Origin: a virus
Direction: 5' to 3' (one strand)
DNA: 43,995 nt
Virus record (IMG/VR): IMGVR_UViG_3300025071_000016
Location: 1 to 43,995 of that record
The notes under the pieces are model-generated. The model made no database searches, was not told the origin of the DNA, and was given only the letters and a program-made list of their open reading frames with translations. Each line of letters starts with the position of its first letter. Positions within the stretch are counted from its first letter, which is position 1. The position numbers and the translations under genes were made by a program. Positions 32,441-39,982 of this stretch are shown here, piece by piece.

Positions 32441-33367
32441 TTAAGACTCCGAATTTAATTTAAGGACTTCTCTAGCGTACTGTTCGTTTGATAACCCCAA
32501 CCGCTTTGCTATTGCTGTTTGAGATTTTGTCAAAGTAATTTTCTTTTTACCCGTTGTACGAGAGGGTGCGGCTACCACAGTAGCTGGTTTTGCTTTCGGT
32601 TCTTTCCGTGCATCTCCAAAATAATCTGGAAATTCATTTCGCATACGAGAATCAACATCCTCGTAGTAATTTTTCGTACCAACTGCAACACCTGAGTTGA
32701 CTAACGAATGATGCACCTGCATTGCATAATCAGTCATGTGTTGATTTGAGTTAAACCACGGATTCCGTGTTTGCCATTTAATATCATCATCACTTAACTT
32801 AACCGCATTTTCAGGCGTTTGTCTATTATATACCTGATTATTAGGTTCTTGTAAAGCCTGTGGCTTAAAATATTTTGCTTGCTCTTCTTTAAACTTTGCT
32901 GAAGCTAAATTTTCTTGGGCTTTAATAATCTCATCAGTATCATAATTTTCCTGTGCTGCACGAAGTTTTTGCCTTGCCATTTCTAATTCCATGCCTGCAT
33001 TAGAATTTAATACTTCGCCGTACTGCTTAGCTCCAGAGTTATATTGATTACGAAGTTTTTTATTTTCTTCGTATAATTGTGCAGTTAATGTTGCAGCCTC
33101 ATCTTTTTCTCGTTGAGCTGCTTCTTTAGCTCGACGCTCATCATGCCTAGCTCGTGTCAGTTCTTTCATCCGTCGTTGAACTTTGTCGCTGTACTCGGCA
33201 ATCTCATTGTCTGATGGATCTTCTACAGAAACAGGTCTTCTATTTTGATCTTCTTCAGGAGTGTCATCAACAATCTCTAAGTCAATATCACTTTCTTCAA
33301 CAAGTTCAACTTCTTCTGTTTCTTCTACGTTTTCTATTTCTTCATTATCTTTAACAGCTTCATTCAT
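32441..33367 (-). CDS. Scaffolding protein
   Basis: A 308-aa acidic, helical protein. Residues 1-60 are Glu/Asp-rich and disordered. Residues 60-160 form a coiled coil (RRMKELTRARHDERRAKEAA, LTAQLYEENKKLRNQ). Then WQTRNPWFNSNQHMTDYAMQVH and YYEDVDSRMRNEFPDYFGD, and a basic C-terminus KKKITLTKSQTAIAKRLGLS with NEQYAREVLKL. This is the typical podovirus-like scaffold layout, with the basic C-terminus contacting the capsid. It lies just upstream of the head and capsid genes. Confidence 0.8.
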   Translation of the reverse strand: MNEAVKDNEEIENVEETEEVELVEESDIDLEIVDDTPEEDQNRRPVSVEDPSDNEIAEYSDKVQRRMKELTRARHDERRAKEAAQREKDEAATLTAQLYEENKKLRNQYNSGAKQYGEVLNSNAGMELEMARQKLRAAQENYDTDEIIKAQENLASAKFKEEQAKYFKPQALQEPNNQVYNRQTPENAVKLSDDDIKWQTRNPWFNSNQHMTDYAMQVHHSLVNSGVAVGTKNYYEDVDSRMRNEFPDYFGDARKEPKAKPATVVAAPSRTTGKKKITLTKSQTAIAKRLGLSNEQYAREVLKLNSES

Positions 33368-33379
33368 GTCCTACTCCTT

Positions 33380-33739
33380 TTAAGCACGAGAGTAACCTCG
33401 TGGATCTTCTACAACTGCTTCAACCTGATCGTCGTTAAGTATTCTAAATTCATTACCATGAACTTTAAATCTTGTACCTGAGTACAACCTAACTAGGATG
33501 AAGTCACCTTTTTTACACCACGGCCCGCTTGGAAACTTTTCTTTATCCTTATACGCTAAATCGCCAACCTCTACAACAAACAAAACAGTTGTACCAAACT
33601 CTTCTTGTTTCATTACAGCATCTGGTTTATAAATACCGGATTCACCAAAAGTATCTTCTATTTCTGGTAAAGCACAAAGAATACGCCAGCCTTGTGGTTT
33701 AGGTAATTGTTTTGCTTGAGTGTCGTCATTATCAGCCAT
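33380..33739 (-). CDS. GroES-like co-chaperonin (gp31-type)
   Basis: A 119-aa protein with a GroES beta-barrel layout: GWRILCALPEIEDTFGESGI (a mobile-loop-like stretch around EDTFGESGIYKP), TTVLFVVEVGDLAYKDKEKF, GPWCKKGDFILVRLYSGTRF and FRILNDDQVEAVVEDP. The GDFIL and ILNDDQVEAVVE pieces match the second half of GroES. Phage co-chaperonins such as T4 gp31 replace the host lid on GroEL to fold capsid protein. Its place between portal and scaffold supports a capsid-folding role. It overlaps the upstream small gene by 8 bp. Confidence 0.8.
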   Translation of the reverse strand: MADNDDTQAKQLPKPQGWRILCALPEIEDTFGESGIYKPDAVMKQEEFGTTVLFVVEVGDLAYKDKEKFPSGPWCKKGDFILVRLYSGTRFKVHGNEFRILNDDQVEAVVEDPRGYSRA

Positions 33740-33926
33740 CTGATTCCTCTACTTGTTTAGCAAGGCTAAGTAAGTGATCCTCTGCAGTGCGTAAGCCTTG
33801 AATCAGCCCACAGAGTTTTTGATATTCATCAAAACTTTTGCAACTACCTGATGTGACTGCATCAGAGTAGTGATTTATATCTTCTTGAATCTTAGCTTTC
33901 ATAACCCTAGTAAAAGCATCTATCAT
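33732..33926 (-). CDS. Small conserved head-module protein, 64 aa
   Basis: Helical protein MIDAFTRVMKAKIQEDINHY, then SGSCKSFDEYQKLCGLIQGL and TAEDHLLSLAKQVEESDG. The 'SGxxxSFxEYQxLCGxIQGLxxAxxxL' pattern recurs as a very small gene after phage portal genes. Function unknown. It overlaps the portal stop by 4 bp (ATGA) and the co-chaperonin start by 8 bp, so all three are translationally linked. Confidence 0.7.
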   Translation of the reverse strand: MIDAFTRVMKAKIQEDINHYSDAVTSGSCKSFDEYQKLCGLIQGLRTAEDHLLSLAKQVEESDG

Positions 33927-36397
33927 TTAGGAGTCCTTTGACGTAAGTTATCTTTTGCTTTACCTATGTCTACTCCAACTCTTACTCCTTCAATTTCTCC
34001 TTTTAATCGAAGCTCATCTGCTTTAGCTGCGGCCTCAGCTAATATTTCTTTTTCTTTTAACTTTAATTCATCTGCTTTAGCGGCAGTGTCAGCAAGAAAC
34101 TCTTTCTCTTTAAGTTTTAATTGTTCTGCAGTAGTGGCTGCATCAGCCATCATCTTTTGTTTCTTTAACTCAAACTCTGCTTTTTTCAAAGCAAGCTCTT
34201 GTTGCTGCATTTGAACAATAGGATCTTGAGCCTGTTGCTGAGCTTGTTGTTGTGCTGCTTCCTGTTGATTGACTGTTAGTAATCGTTTACCTGCTTCTGC
34301 TGCAAGACGAGAGACTTGTAGTTCAAGTTCTTCAGGCATATCCTCATCAGGCTTAGGAAGTGGAGCGCCTAACTGTTCTTCAATTTTATTTCTATATGCA
34401 AACGCTACGTGTTCTGCTATATGCGCCTGTAGTGCTGACATCATTTGATTTGCTTTAGGGTTTTGTCCCATAAGTTGTCGTATCTTTGGATCTTGCATAG
34501 CTGTCATGTGAACAGTTAAGTGTGCTTCGTGATCTTGATATATAAACGCTTTTACAGGTTTATCATTAATAATGTCCATATTCTCAGACACCGGATCACG
34601 AGGTTTATAATCATCTTCAACAGGAACTAACTTCGCTGCATTCTTAATACCTAACACCTCTAACATTTGTCTATGTAGTGCAGGTAAATCATAAATCTGT
34701 GGAGCGCCTTGTGCTAGTTGTATAACTGCTTGATACTGTACAACACGCTGTGACATAGTTGCAGCATTAGGATCACTTACAGGAATAATCTCTACTTCAT
34801 CATAGTCTTCTTTTTTAGCTTGACGAGGTGCGCCTTTAGGATCGTATTCATATTCATCATCTGAATAGTCCTTAATAATATTTGCTAATAGTTGAAGTTC
34901 TTGTTTAAAAGAATAATGCACACGGGCTTGCACCGCAGACATTACCTTTAACATTCTTTCTAATAAAGCAAGGGTTGTTCCTACAGGAGCTTGTGCGCTC
35001 ATGTCTGATATTTTCATATCCGCTGTAGACGCAAATCTTCTACCTTCTTCAACAATAGTTCCTAGTAACTGATACAGCGTTCCACTAGGTTCTTTATACG
35101 GAAGCGGAAGAATGTTATCTCGAATAGCCCCGGAACCTACATCTACATCACGAAACTCACCCGGAGCAATCGGAGTGTCATCTCCTTTTATACGTAACCC
35201 TCTAGCTTTTAAACCACCGGGAAGATTAGCTAAAGTTCCCGCATCAACAAGTTGACGCATAATACTAGTAGCAGATTTAGCAAAGCCTCCGATTAAATGG
35301 AATAATCCAAAGCCATACACACCGTATCCCGGTATATACATGTAGTGAACAAAGTGATTTCGTTTTGCTTTTGTATCATCATCCTCATAGAAGTTTCTAC
35401 GAATAGCCAATACTTCTCCTGTACCTTCTACTAAAGTAACTACATATGGAATGGCTATGCCTGTAGGTTTGCCATCATCCTCATCTTCATACCCAACAAT
35501 ATCTAAATTAACATGGCTCTCATATAAAACATACCTATCATCGTTAGCACTAGAGAATCCTGTTTCCTGATCTTTCTTTTCTTGTAACTCATCTTTTATC
35601 TTAGGAGGATCGCCTAACTCTATATCTCTATAAAATCCTGCAACCTGCAGCTTTCTAATCTCGTTACTAGTTTTATACATACGGTGCGTAACACGTTCTG
35701 CTGTTTCAATACTTGACGCTCCATAAGAAATAATAATATCTTCTGCAGGAATAAATAAAGATGTCTGTCTTTGTAGTGAAGGATCAAAGTAAACTTTTTT
35801 AAAAGCTGATCCTGTAGCAGGCAGATTCCAAAGCATCCGTTCATGCTCTGTTCTAAACTCAGGCATACGTTCTGTTAACTCATAGTTTAAATCTTCTTTA
35901 ACCCGTTTAGCTGCAGCATCTTTTTCTGCAGAGTCTTTACCAATAATTTTTGTTTTGACTGGCCCTTGTGCGGGGAAAGTCTCCATAATAGTTTCACTTT
36001 GAAAACGTACTACAGCTTCTGTAATCATTGGGTGAAATACTCCAGAAGCTCCACTCCACGGCTCTGTTCTTTCTTCGTACTTTAAGCCTAATAAAGTAAT
36101 GCCTTCTTTGTAAGTTTGTTCCCAATCTTTTCGTGAACCTATATCACCTTTTATTTCTTCTAATAAGTCAGTACCAAGAAACTCTAGTTCATCCCCAGTT
36201 AAATCTTCAGCAAGGTTTTTATAAAAGTCTTCTTCTGCTTCAGCATCTGGATCAATAACTAATTCCATATCACCTGCACGTACAGTAACTTTCTCCGGGT
36301 CTTCAATCTCTATTTCTAAATCTGGTTCCCCTAGTTGATCTTTTATTTCTTCTTCTACTCCAGTCGGAGCTTGATATAAAGATTTTTCCACTGCCAT
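33923..36397 (-). CDS. Portal protein
   Basis: An 824-aa portal, longer than typical tailed-phage portals, forming the dodecameric DNA gate. Conserved blocks: DLLEEIKGDIGSRKDWEQTY, WSGASGVFHPMITEAVVRFQ, PAQGPVKTKIIGKDSAEKD, YVPGYG-like MYIPGYGVYGFGLFHLIGGF and a central LPGGLKARGLRIKGDD. The last 110 residues are a Gln/Ala/Lys-rich coiled coil (EAAQQQAQQQAQDP) with repeats of the type LKLKEKEFLADTAAKADE (twice, plus a third partial), a likely extended helical barrel. P22-like portal family is the best fit. AAGGAT site upstream of the ATG. Confidence 0.85.
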   Translation of the reverse strand: MAVEKSLYQAPTGVEEEIKDQLGEPDLEIEIEDPEKVTVRAGDMELVIDPDAEAEEDFYKNLAEDLTGDELEFLGTDLLEEIKGDIGSRKDWEQTYKEGITLLGLKYEERTEPWSGASGVFHPMITEAVVRFQSETIMETFPAQGPVKTKIIGKDSAEKDAAAKRVKEDLNYELTERMPEFRTEHERMLWNLPATGSAFKKVYFDPSLQRQTSLFIPAEDIIISYGASSIETAERVTHRMYKTSNEIRKLQVAGFYRDIELGDPPKIKDELQEKKDQETGFSSANDDRYVLYESHVNLDIVGYEDEDDGKPTGIAIPYVVTLVEGTGEVLAIRRNFYEDDDTKAKRNHFVHYMYIPGYGVYGFGLFHLIGGFAKSATSIMRQLVDAGTLANLPGGLKARGLRIKGDDTPIAPGEFRDVDVGSGAIRDNILPLPYKEPSGTLYQLLGTIVEEGRRFASTADMKISDMSAQAPVGTTLALLERMLKVMSAVQARVHYSFKQELQLLANIIKDYSDDEYEYDPKGAPRQAKKEDYDEVEIIPVSDPNAATMSQRVVQYQAVIQLAQGAPQIYDLPALHRQMLEVLGIKNAAKLVPVEDDYKPRDPVSENMDIINDKPVKAFIYQDHEAHLTVHMTAMQDPKIRQLMGQNPKANQMMSALQAHIAEHVAFAYRNKIEEQLGAPLPKPDEDMPEELELQVSRLAAEAGKRLLTVNQQEAAQQQAQQQAQDPIVQMQQQELALKKAEFELKKQKMMADAATTAEQLKLKEKEFLADTAAKADELKLKEKEILAEAAAKADELRLKGEIEGVRVGVDIGKAKDNLRQRTPK

Positions 36398-36406
36398 AAT
36401 ATATCC

Positions 36407-37915
36407 TTAATAGTATGCGGCTCTTCTACTTGATTTAAAAAACTGAGGAGAGTCTGGCTCATCTGAAGGTAAAGTTATAAACCCCCCGTTTCTAAATCTA
36501 AGTAACGCTTGTGACATTGTATCTACATAGTCGTCATGTTCTCCAACTGGAAAACTAACAACCTCTTCAATTACATCTCTTGCCCATCTAGTATCCGGCG
36601 CCCATACAATACCAGAAGCAAACAAATCAGAAACTGCATTTACCCTAGATATCTTATCGTTACCACGACTTGGACTAAACTCATCTACTGGTATCCCCAT
36701 TCTTCTAAACTCTTGTATTAGCGGTGCGCCTGCTGCTTTTTTCTCTACGAGAAACGAATCCGGTCGCCACTCTTTGTAATGCTTTAATGCAATTTCTTTT
36801 AATTCAGGAAACTCCATTCTATCTTTAAATGCGTCTAGTAATATAATACTAGGACGGTTGTGTTCTTCCTCATCATACCAAACTCCCCATGTAGTACAAG
36901 CAGAATAGTCGGCTGTTGTTTTTGCTTCGTGTGCTGTGTCCCAACTCTGGATTACAAAATCACAGGAAGGTGGATCATCCTTCTCCCAAATCTGCCAGCT
37001 CGTTCTTTTAATAAACGCAGAAGAGTCTGCTGTTGGCTGCTGCATATATTGTGCATTCCAAAATCTTGGATCAATAGCAGCTTTCTTTTGTTCTAATTGT
37101 TTAACAGGCCATTGCTCAGGCCAAAGACTTTTACCTGATGGCAGTATCGCAGGTAACTCAACTACTTCCCACGGATCAGCTTCTGGGTTACGCAGTTGAA
37201 AGTTCATTAACTTACCTGTCAAATCTATTAGACTCCACCTAGTCATAATAACTAGAATGGCTCCCCCCGGCATCAATCGTTGTAGCGGGCCTGTTTGAAA
37301 CCATGACCACGCATTCTCAAATGTAGATCGACTGTTTGTTTGTATGTCTTGCTCTGAGTGCGGATCATCAATAACAAATAAATCCGCACCACGACCAGCT
37401 AACGCGCCGCCCACACCTACTGCGTAATACTGTCCTCCACTAGACGTTGACCATTTGCCTGCAGCTTTTTGATCTTCTGCTATCTGCGTATCAGGAAACA
37501 CTTCTTTATATTCATCAGACACAATTAAGTTTCTTACCCGTCTACCAAAGTCTTCTGATAGTCCTGCAGTGTGGGTCGCCATAATTACTTTCTTAGTAGG
37601 ATACTTTCCAAGAAACCATGCGGGAAACAAATAAGACGAGAACTCTGACTTACCCATACGTGGGGCAATATTAATAATGACTCTTTTCTTTTTACCGTCT
37701 GCTACATCTTTAAATATCTTTGCTAGTGTTCTATGATGCCCCCCTTCTTTGAATCCGGGGTACGCATAGTCAGCAAAACCTAGCATAGATTTTTTTGCTT
37801 TTTGTAGCTTATATCTTCTTTCCTGTTCTTCAAGTTCTTCTAAAAACTCTAGCTTTTGAGAAGAAGATAATGTAGCTAATAATTTATTTACGTCGTTTTC
37901 GCTTAGGTTTAGCAT
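36407..37915 (-). CDS. terL: Terminase large subunit
   Basis: A 502-aa packaging motor. The ATPase domain has Walker A in NIAPRMGKSE (K89), MATHTAGLSEDFGRRVRN, and Walker B LFVIDDPHSE at residues 179-188. IMTRWSLIDLTGKL follows. The nuclease domain starts at about residue 318, with VIQSWDTAHEAKTTADYSAC supplying the first acidic residue (D326), and contains the terminal DDYVDTMSQALLRF motif. The family is close to the Terminase_6/Terminase_6C type. It overlaps the small subunit gene by 32 bp. Confidence 0.9.
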   Translation of the reverse strand: MLNLSENDVNKLLATLSSSQKLEFLEELEEQERRYKLQKAKKSMLGFADYAYPGFKEGGHHRTLAKIFKDVADGKKKRVIINIAPRMGKSEFSSYLFPAWFLGKYPTKKVIMATHTAGLSEDFGRRVRNLIVSDEYKEVFPDTQIAEDQKAAGKWSTSSGGQYYAVGVGGALAGRGADLFVIDDPHSEQDIQTNSRSTFENAWSWFQTGPLQRLMPGGAILVIMTRWSLIDLTGKLMNFQLRNPEADPWEVVELPAILPSGKSLWPEQWPVKQLEQKKAAIDPRFWNAQYMQQPTADSSAFIKRTSWQIWEKDDPPSCDFVIQSWDTAHEAKTTADYSACTTWGVWYDEEEHNRPSIILLDAFKDRMEFPELKEIALKHYKEWRPDSFLVEKKAAGAPLIQEFRRMGIPVDEFSPSRGNDKISRVNAVSDLFASGIVWAPDTRWARDVIEEVVSFPVGEHDDYVDTMSQALLRFRNGGFITLPSDEPDSPQFFKSSRRAAYY

Positions 37916-38492
37916 TTGGTTTTACGTCGGTCACATCTTTGATTACAGGTTTAGGCATTACTGCTTCTAGTGTATTTAACTTTTCTTTTATCTTTTTGTC
38001 TAACTCTGTATCGCTTATCTCAGCTTTTTTAATTTCTACTCTGTCTGTAAATAGTCCAACCTCTGTGACACGGCCTAGTAACTCTAAAGCCTTTAGCCGG
38101 ATTCGAGCATCCGGGTGGTCTGTCTCTTCAAGGATCTTTGCAACTGTCATTCCTCTTAGTTCTTTTGCCTGCTCAACAAATGACCAGTCGTATGCAGTTA
38201 ACATGCCTACTAATTTTTGTACGGCAGGAGGTGTCGTGAGTTTTGTTAGTGAAACTTTTGCTGTCTCTACATTTGTGGAAAGAGAATGGAATGCCTCTCG
38301 TGCCTGAGTTTCTTGTGCCTGTTCTGTCACAGCTACATCAGTTGCTGCACCTACAGAGTTTAGCCAATCGGCTGTATTGCTCTGCCCTTCAACTATTTGT
38401 TCTGGAGTAGCCTTACGTGTTGTAACGAAGTTACCTTTTGGATCATCAATAACTTTAGGTTCAGTAGTGTCATCTATTAAATGTTCAAACAA
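37884..38492 (-). CDS. Terminase small subunit (candidate, TTG start)
   Basis: A 202-aa protein upstream of terL and overlapping it by 32 bp. After an N-terminal disordered part it has FVEQAKELRGMTVAKILEET, DARIRLKALELLGRVTEVGL and a charged C-terminus ending KPKRKRRK. The 'IRLxALELLGxVxEVGLF' helix is typical of small terminases of marine phages. No ATG opens the frame; TTG at 38492 follows a GAGGGG site by 7 nt. The frame stays open upstream to a TAG at 38562-38564 with protein-like sequence, so the real start might be different (see findings). Confidence 0.72.
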   Translation of the reverse strand: MFEHLIDDTTEPKVIDDPKGNFVTTRKATPEQIVEGQSNTADWLNSVGAATDVAVTEQAQETQAREAFHSLSTNVETAKVSLTKLTTPPAVQKLVGMLTAYDWSFVEQAKELRGMTVAKILEETDHPDARIRLKALELLGRVTEVGLFTDRVEIKKAEISDTELDKKIKEKLNTLEAVMPKPVIKDVTDVKPNAKPKRKRRK

Positions 38493-38521
38493 GCGAGTTC
38501 CCCTCGGGCGTAAATTAATTC

Positions 38522-38550
38522 TTGCATTACGATTTATGTAAGTGTATTCT
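38522..38550 (+). promoter_or_regulatory. Weak sigma70-like promoter for a small RNA
   Basis: TTGCAT at 38522-38527 and TATTCT at 38545-38550 are separated by 17 bp on the plus strand. Both hexamers match only partly (about 3 and 4 of 6). It is the only promoter-like pair upstream of the plus-strand terminator at 38626-38656. Confidence 0.3.
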
Positions 38551-38574
38551 ATCTTTATGTGCTACGCAAGCACT

Positions 38575-38597
38575 GAGAATTTCATATGTTTATTCTC
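38575..38597. promoter_or_regulatory. Operator-like inverted repeat
   Basis: GAGAAT and ATTCTC arms flank an 11-nt spacer that itself contains CATATG. It sits between the small-terminase frame and the terminator. An operator for divergent control or part of the small-RNA fold are both possible. Confidence 0.3.
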
Positions 38598-38625
38598 GTA
38601 GTCTCCTTTCTTATGGTTGTACATT

Positions 38626-38656
38626 AAGCCTCGTCTAGTCAACGAGGCTTTTTTTT
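38626..38656 (+). terminator. Rho-independent terminator, plus strand
   Basis: Perfect 9-bp stem AAGCCTCGT / ACGAGGCTT with loop CTAGTCA at 38626-38650, followed by further T's to 38656. A textbook intrinsic terminator for plus-strand transcription; on the minus strand it lacks a U-tract. Confidence 0.8.
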
Positions 38657-38676
38657 GGCCGGGGGCTGTCTAATGT

Positions 38677-38705
38677 TTGACATGGCTTTACATTTTTTCT
38701 GAAAT
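38677..38705 (+). promoter_or_regulatory. Promoter of the early plus-strand module (TTGACA)
   Basis: A perfect -35 TTGACA at 38677-38682, a 17-bp spacer, and TGAAAT at 38700-38705 as -10. It points to the first early gene at 38923 and leaves a leader of about 210 nt. Confidence 0.5.
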
Positions 38706-38718
38706 TTGTGCGGATTAC

Positions 38719-38727
38719 TGTTATATA
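38719..38727 (+). promoter_or_regulatory. Second early promoter, extended -10 (TGTTATATA)
   Basis: TGT-TATATA fits the extended -10 pattern TGnTATAAT with one change. It lies directly upstream of an 8-bp inverted repeat and the G-quadruplex motif; no good -35 at the expected distance. Confidence 0.35.
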
Positions 38728-38729
38728 CA

Positions 38730-38751
38730 TATACACACAGCCCTGTGTATA
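38730..38751. repeat. Inverted repeat TATACACA / TGTGTATA
   Basis: Perfect 8-bp arms around a 6-nt loop (CAGCCC), directly between a promoter-like -10 and the G-quadruplex motif. It could be an operator overlapping the transcription start or a transcript hairpin. Confidence 0.55.
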
Positions 38752-38752
38752 C

Positions 38753-38775
38753 GGGGTGGTGGGGGTGGGGTGGGG
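38753..38775 (+). promoter_or_regulatory. G-quadruplex motif
   Basis: Four G-tracts of 4, 5, 4 and 4 separated by loops TGGT, T and T on the plus strand. This satisfies the canonical G4 pattern with very short loops, usually a stable fold. It is an exceptional G-run in this AT-rich sequence and lies in the divergent control region between two promoter candidates. An 8-bp inverted repeat (CGGGGGCT at 38660-38667 and AGCCCCCG at 38791-38798) encloses it. Confidence 0.7.
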
Positions 38776-38825
38776 TATTGATATTGATGAAGCCCCCGTA
38801 GAACAGACGACCGCTATACCCCTTA

Positions 38826-38834
38826 TGGTATACT
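38826..38834 (+). promoter_or_regulatory. Extended -10 promoter nearest the first early gene
   Basis: TGG-TATACT matches extended -10 with one mismatch in the hexamer. It overlaps an inverted repeat TATACC-CCTTAT-GGTATA (38815-38832), a possible operator. Transcription would begin near 38841, placing the leader hairpin at 38871 in the 5' UTR. Confidence 0.45.
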
Positions 38835-38870
38835 GTAAGGGTGATTAAGAATTAATTCGATCACAGCCGT

Positions 38871-38895
38871 GCCGTGTAACAACTTGTTACACGGC
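38871..38895 (+). promoter_or_regulatory. Leader hairpin, 12-bp perfect stem
   Basis: Arms GCCGTGTAACAA and TTGTTACACGGC are perfectly complementary around a single C, giving in RNA a stem with core TAAC-AACTT-GTTA. No U-tract follows, so it is not a terminator. It ends 13 nt before the AAGGAG of the first early gene, suggesting RNA stabilisation, processing or translational control. Confidence 0.7.
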
Positions 38896-38922
38896 TCAAT
38901 CAATTTACAAGGAGCAACAAAC

Positions 38923-39477
38923 ATGAAAAAGAAAGCAATTGCAGTATTCGTAGCAACACCAGTAGTTAAACAAAATCATGCTTTGACTACAGCTTGCATG
39001 AACGTAGAGATACACAGCGACAAAGTCGATGAAAATAGACAGATTCTCAAGGTTGCAGTCGAGAAGAGAACGTCTTATGCGAGTCAACTTGATCTTATTG
39101 CTACACATATTGCACCAGTATTATGTGAGAGAGCAACCAAGAAGAACCCAAAGAAAAAGTATTACGCCTATGTAACCAAGGAGGGCGGTATTGGATTTAC
39201 AAACAAGTTGGACGCTGATGGAAACGTAGTAGCCAATAGAGAAACCAGTAGCGAGTGCAAGTTTATAGTGATGTGGTTAAAGAGAGATTACTTGAATTAC
39301 TTTGGTTTATACGTCAACCCGAAAGTACAAAACAAAGGCACTCGCAACAAGACAGAGCGAAACCTTAACAACGTGCCATTCGGTAAGATGACACCTGCTG
39401 AGAAGATTAGATTCATAGCAGAGAAATCACAAGAGGACTTCATCAAGAAACACTTCAAGATCACTAAGATCAAGTAA
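38923..39477 (+). CDS. First early gene, unknown function, 184 aa
   Basis: A Lys/Asn-rich protein starting MKKKAIAVFVATPVVKQNHA. It contains LDLIATHIAPVLCERATKKN, KFIVMWLKRDYLNYFGLYVN and a basic C-terminus ending DFIKKHFKITKIK. No family was recognised; it could bind nucleic acid, as expected of a first-expressed early gene, but no motif proves it. The upstream in-frame ATG at 38869 lies inside the leader hairpin; ATG 38923 with AAGGAG 8 nt before is preferred. The gene has its own promoter, leader hairpin and terminator, so it is an independent transcription unit. Confidence 0.75.
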   Translation: MKKKAIAVFVATPVVKQNHALTTACMNVEIHSDKVDENRQILKVAVEKRTSYASQLDLIATHIAPVLCERATKKNPKKKYYAYVTKEGGIGFTNKLDADGNVVANRETSSECKFIVMWLKRDYLNYFGLYVNPKVQNKGTRNKTERNLNNVPFGKMTPAEKIRFIAEKSQEDFIKKHFKITKIK

Positions 39478-39503
39478 CACTTGTTGTATGTTGTGTGTTG
39501 TGT

Positions 39504-39536
39504 GTCGTAGAACGAATTGTTCTACGACTTTTTTTT
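39504..39536 (+). terminator. Rho-independent terminator after first early gene
   Basis: Perfect 10-bp stem GTCGTAGAAC / GTTCTACGAC with loop GAATT at 39504-39528, followed by eight T's. It shares the GAAC-N5-GTTC core with the hairpins downstream. The next gene's AAGGAG site starts 10 nt after the T-tract, so read-through or a second promoter must feed it. Confidence 0.9.
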
Positions 39537-39557
39537 ATCTTTTATAAGGAGTATGTT

Positions 39558-39971
39558 ATGCCAGTATTAGCAATTAAAACAAAATCAAAAAGATTTGATA
39601 GACGCACGTTGACTGGAACAACTGCCAATGTGTATGCGAATAAACCATGGGAGGATTTAGATTACTCCATGGAATGTGCGAGAGAACTTGCGGAAACTTA
39701 TTTTGATTCAGGTTGTACTAGAGAAGAGATCCCCGTTGAAGTGACAGCCATGTTTGATGAGCTAGAAGACAGGATCGAACGCCATGATGCTGTACTACAA
39801 CGTAAGGACTACGACATCTGGATCAGTAAGTTTCGTAAGCTAAAGCAGGCATGTGGTCGTCTGTTTAGTAAGCTAAAGCAATTCATGTGGGACGACATGG
39901 ATCGCATTGATCGAGGGTTTGTTTATGTGATGTTGATATATGCAGTCGTATGTTTTGTAATCTTTTATTAA
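39558..39971 (+). CDS. Early protein with C-terminal membrane helix, 137 aa
   Basis: Starts MPVLAIKTKSKRFDRRTLTG. A helical, charged middle (ECARELAETYFDSGCTREEI, LEDRIERHDAVLQRKDYDIW) leads to a basic/helix segment KLKQACGRLFSKLKQFMWDD and one membrane segment FVYVMLIYAVVCFVIFY at the very end. This tail-anchored layout could put the protein on the inner membrane. AAGGAG precedes the ATG by 6 nt; the longer frame from 39495 runs through the terminator and is unlikely. Function unknown. Confidence 0.7.
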   Translation: MPVLAIKTKSKRFDRRTLTGTTANVYANKPWEDLDYSMECARELAETYFDSGCTREEIPVEVTAMFDELEDRIERHDAVLQRKDYDIWISKFRKLKQACGRLFSKLKQFMWDDMDRIDRGFVYVMLIYAVVCFVIFY

Positions 39972-39982
39972 GGAGGAAAGTA

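Larger units (their letters stand above)
38557..38656 (+). ncRNA. Candidate small RNA antisense to the small-terminase leader
   Basis: A plus-strand stretch of about 100 nt between a weak promoter (38522-38550) and a strong intrinsic terminator (38626-38656). There is no plus-strand gene upstream for the terminator to serve, since every gene from 2.5 to 38.5 kb is on the other strand. It contains small hairpins (GTGCT-ACGCA-AGCAC at 38559-38573; arms GAGAAT/ATTCTC at 38575-38597) and would be antisense to the leader of the small terminase transcript. Inference only. Confidence 0.3.

Noticed and set aside
39495-39557. N-terminal extension of the 137-aa early protein from ATG 39495
   Set aside because: The extension would be encoded by the terminator stem and T-tract; ATG 39558 has a proper ribosome site.
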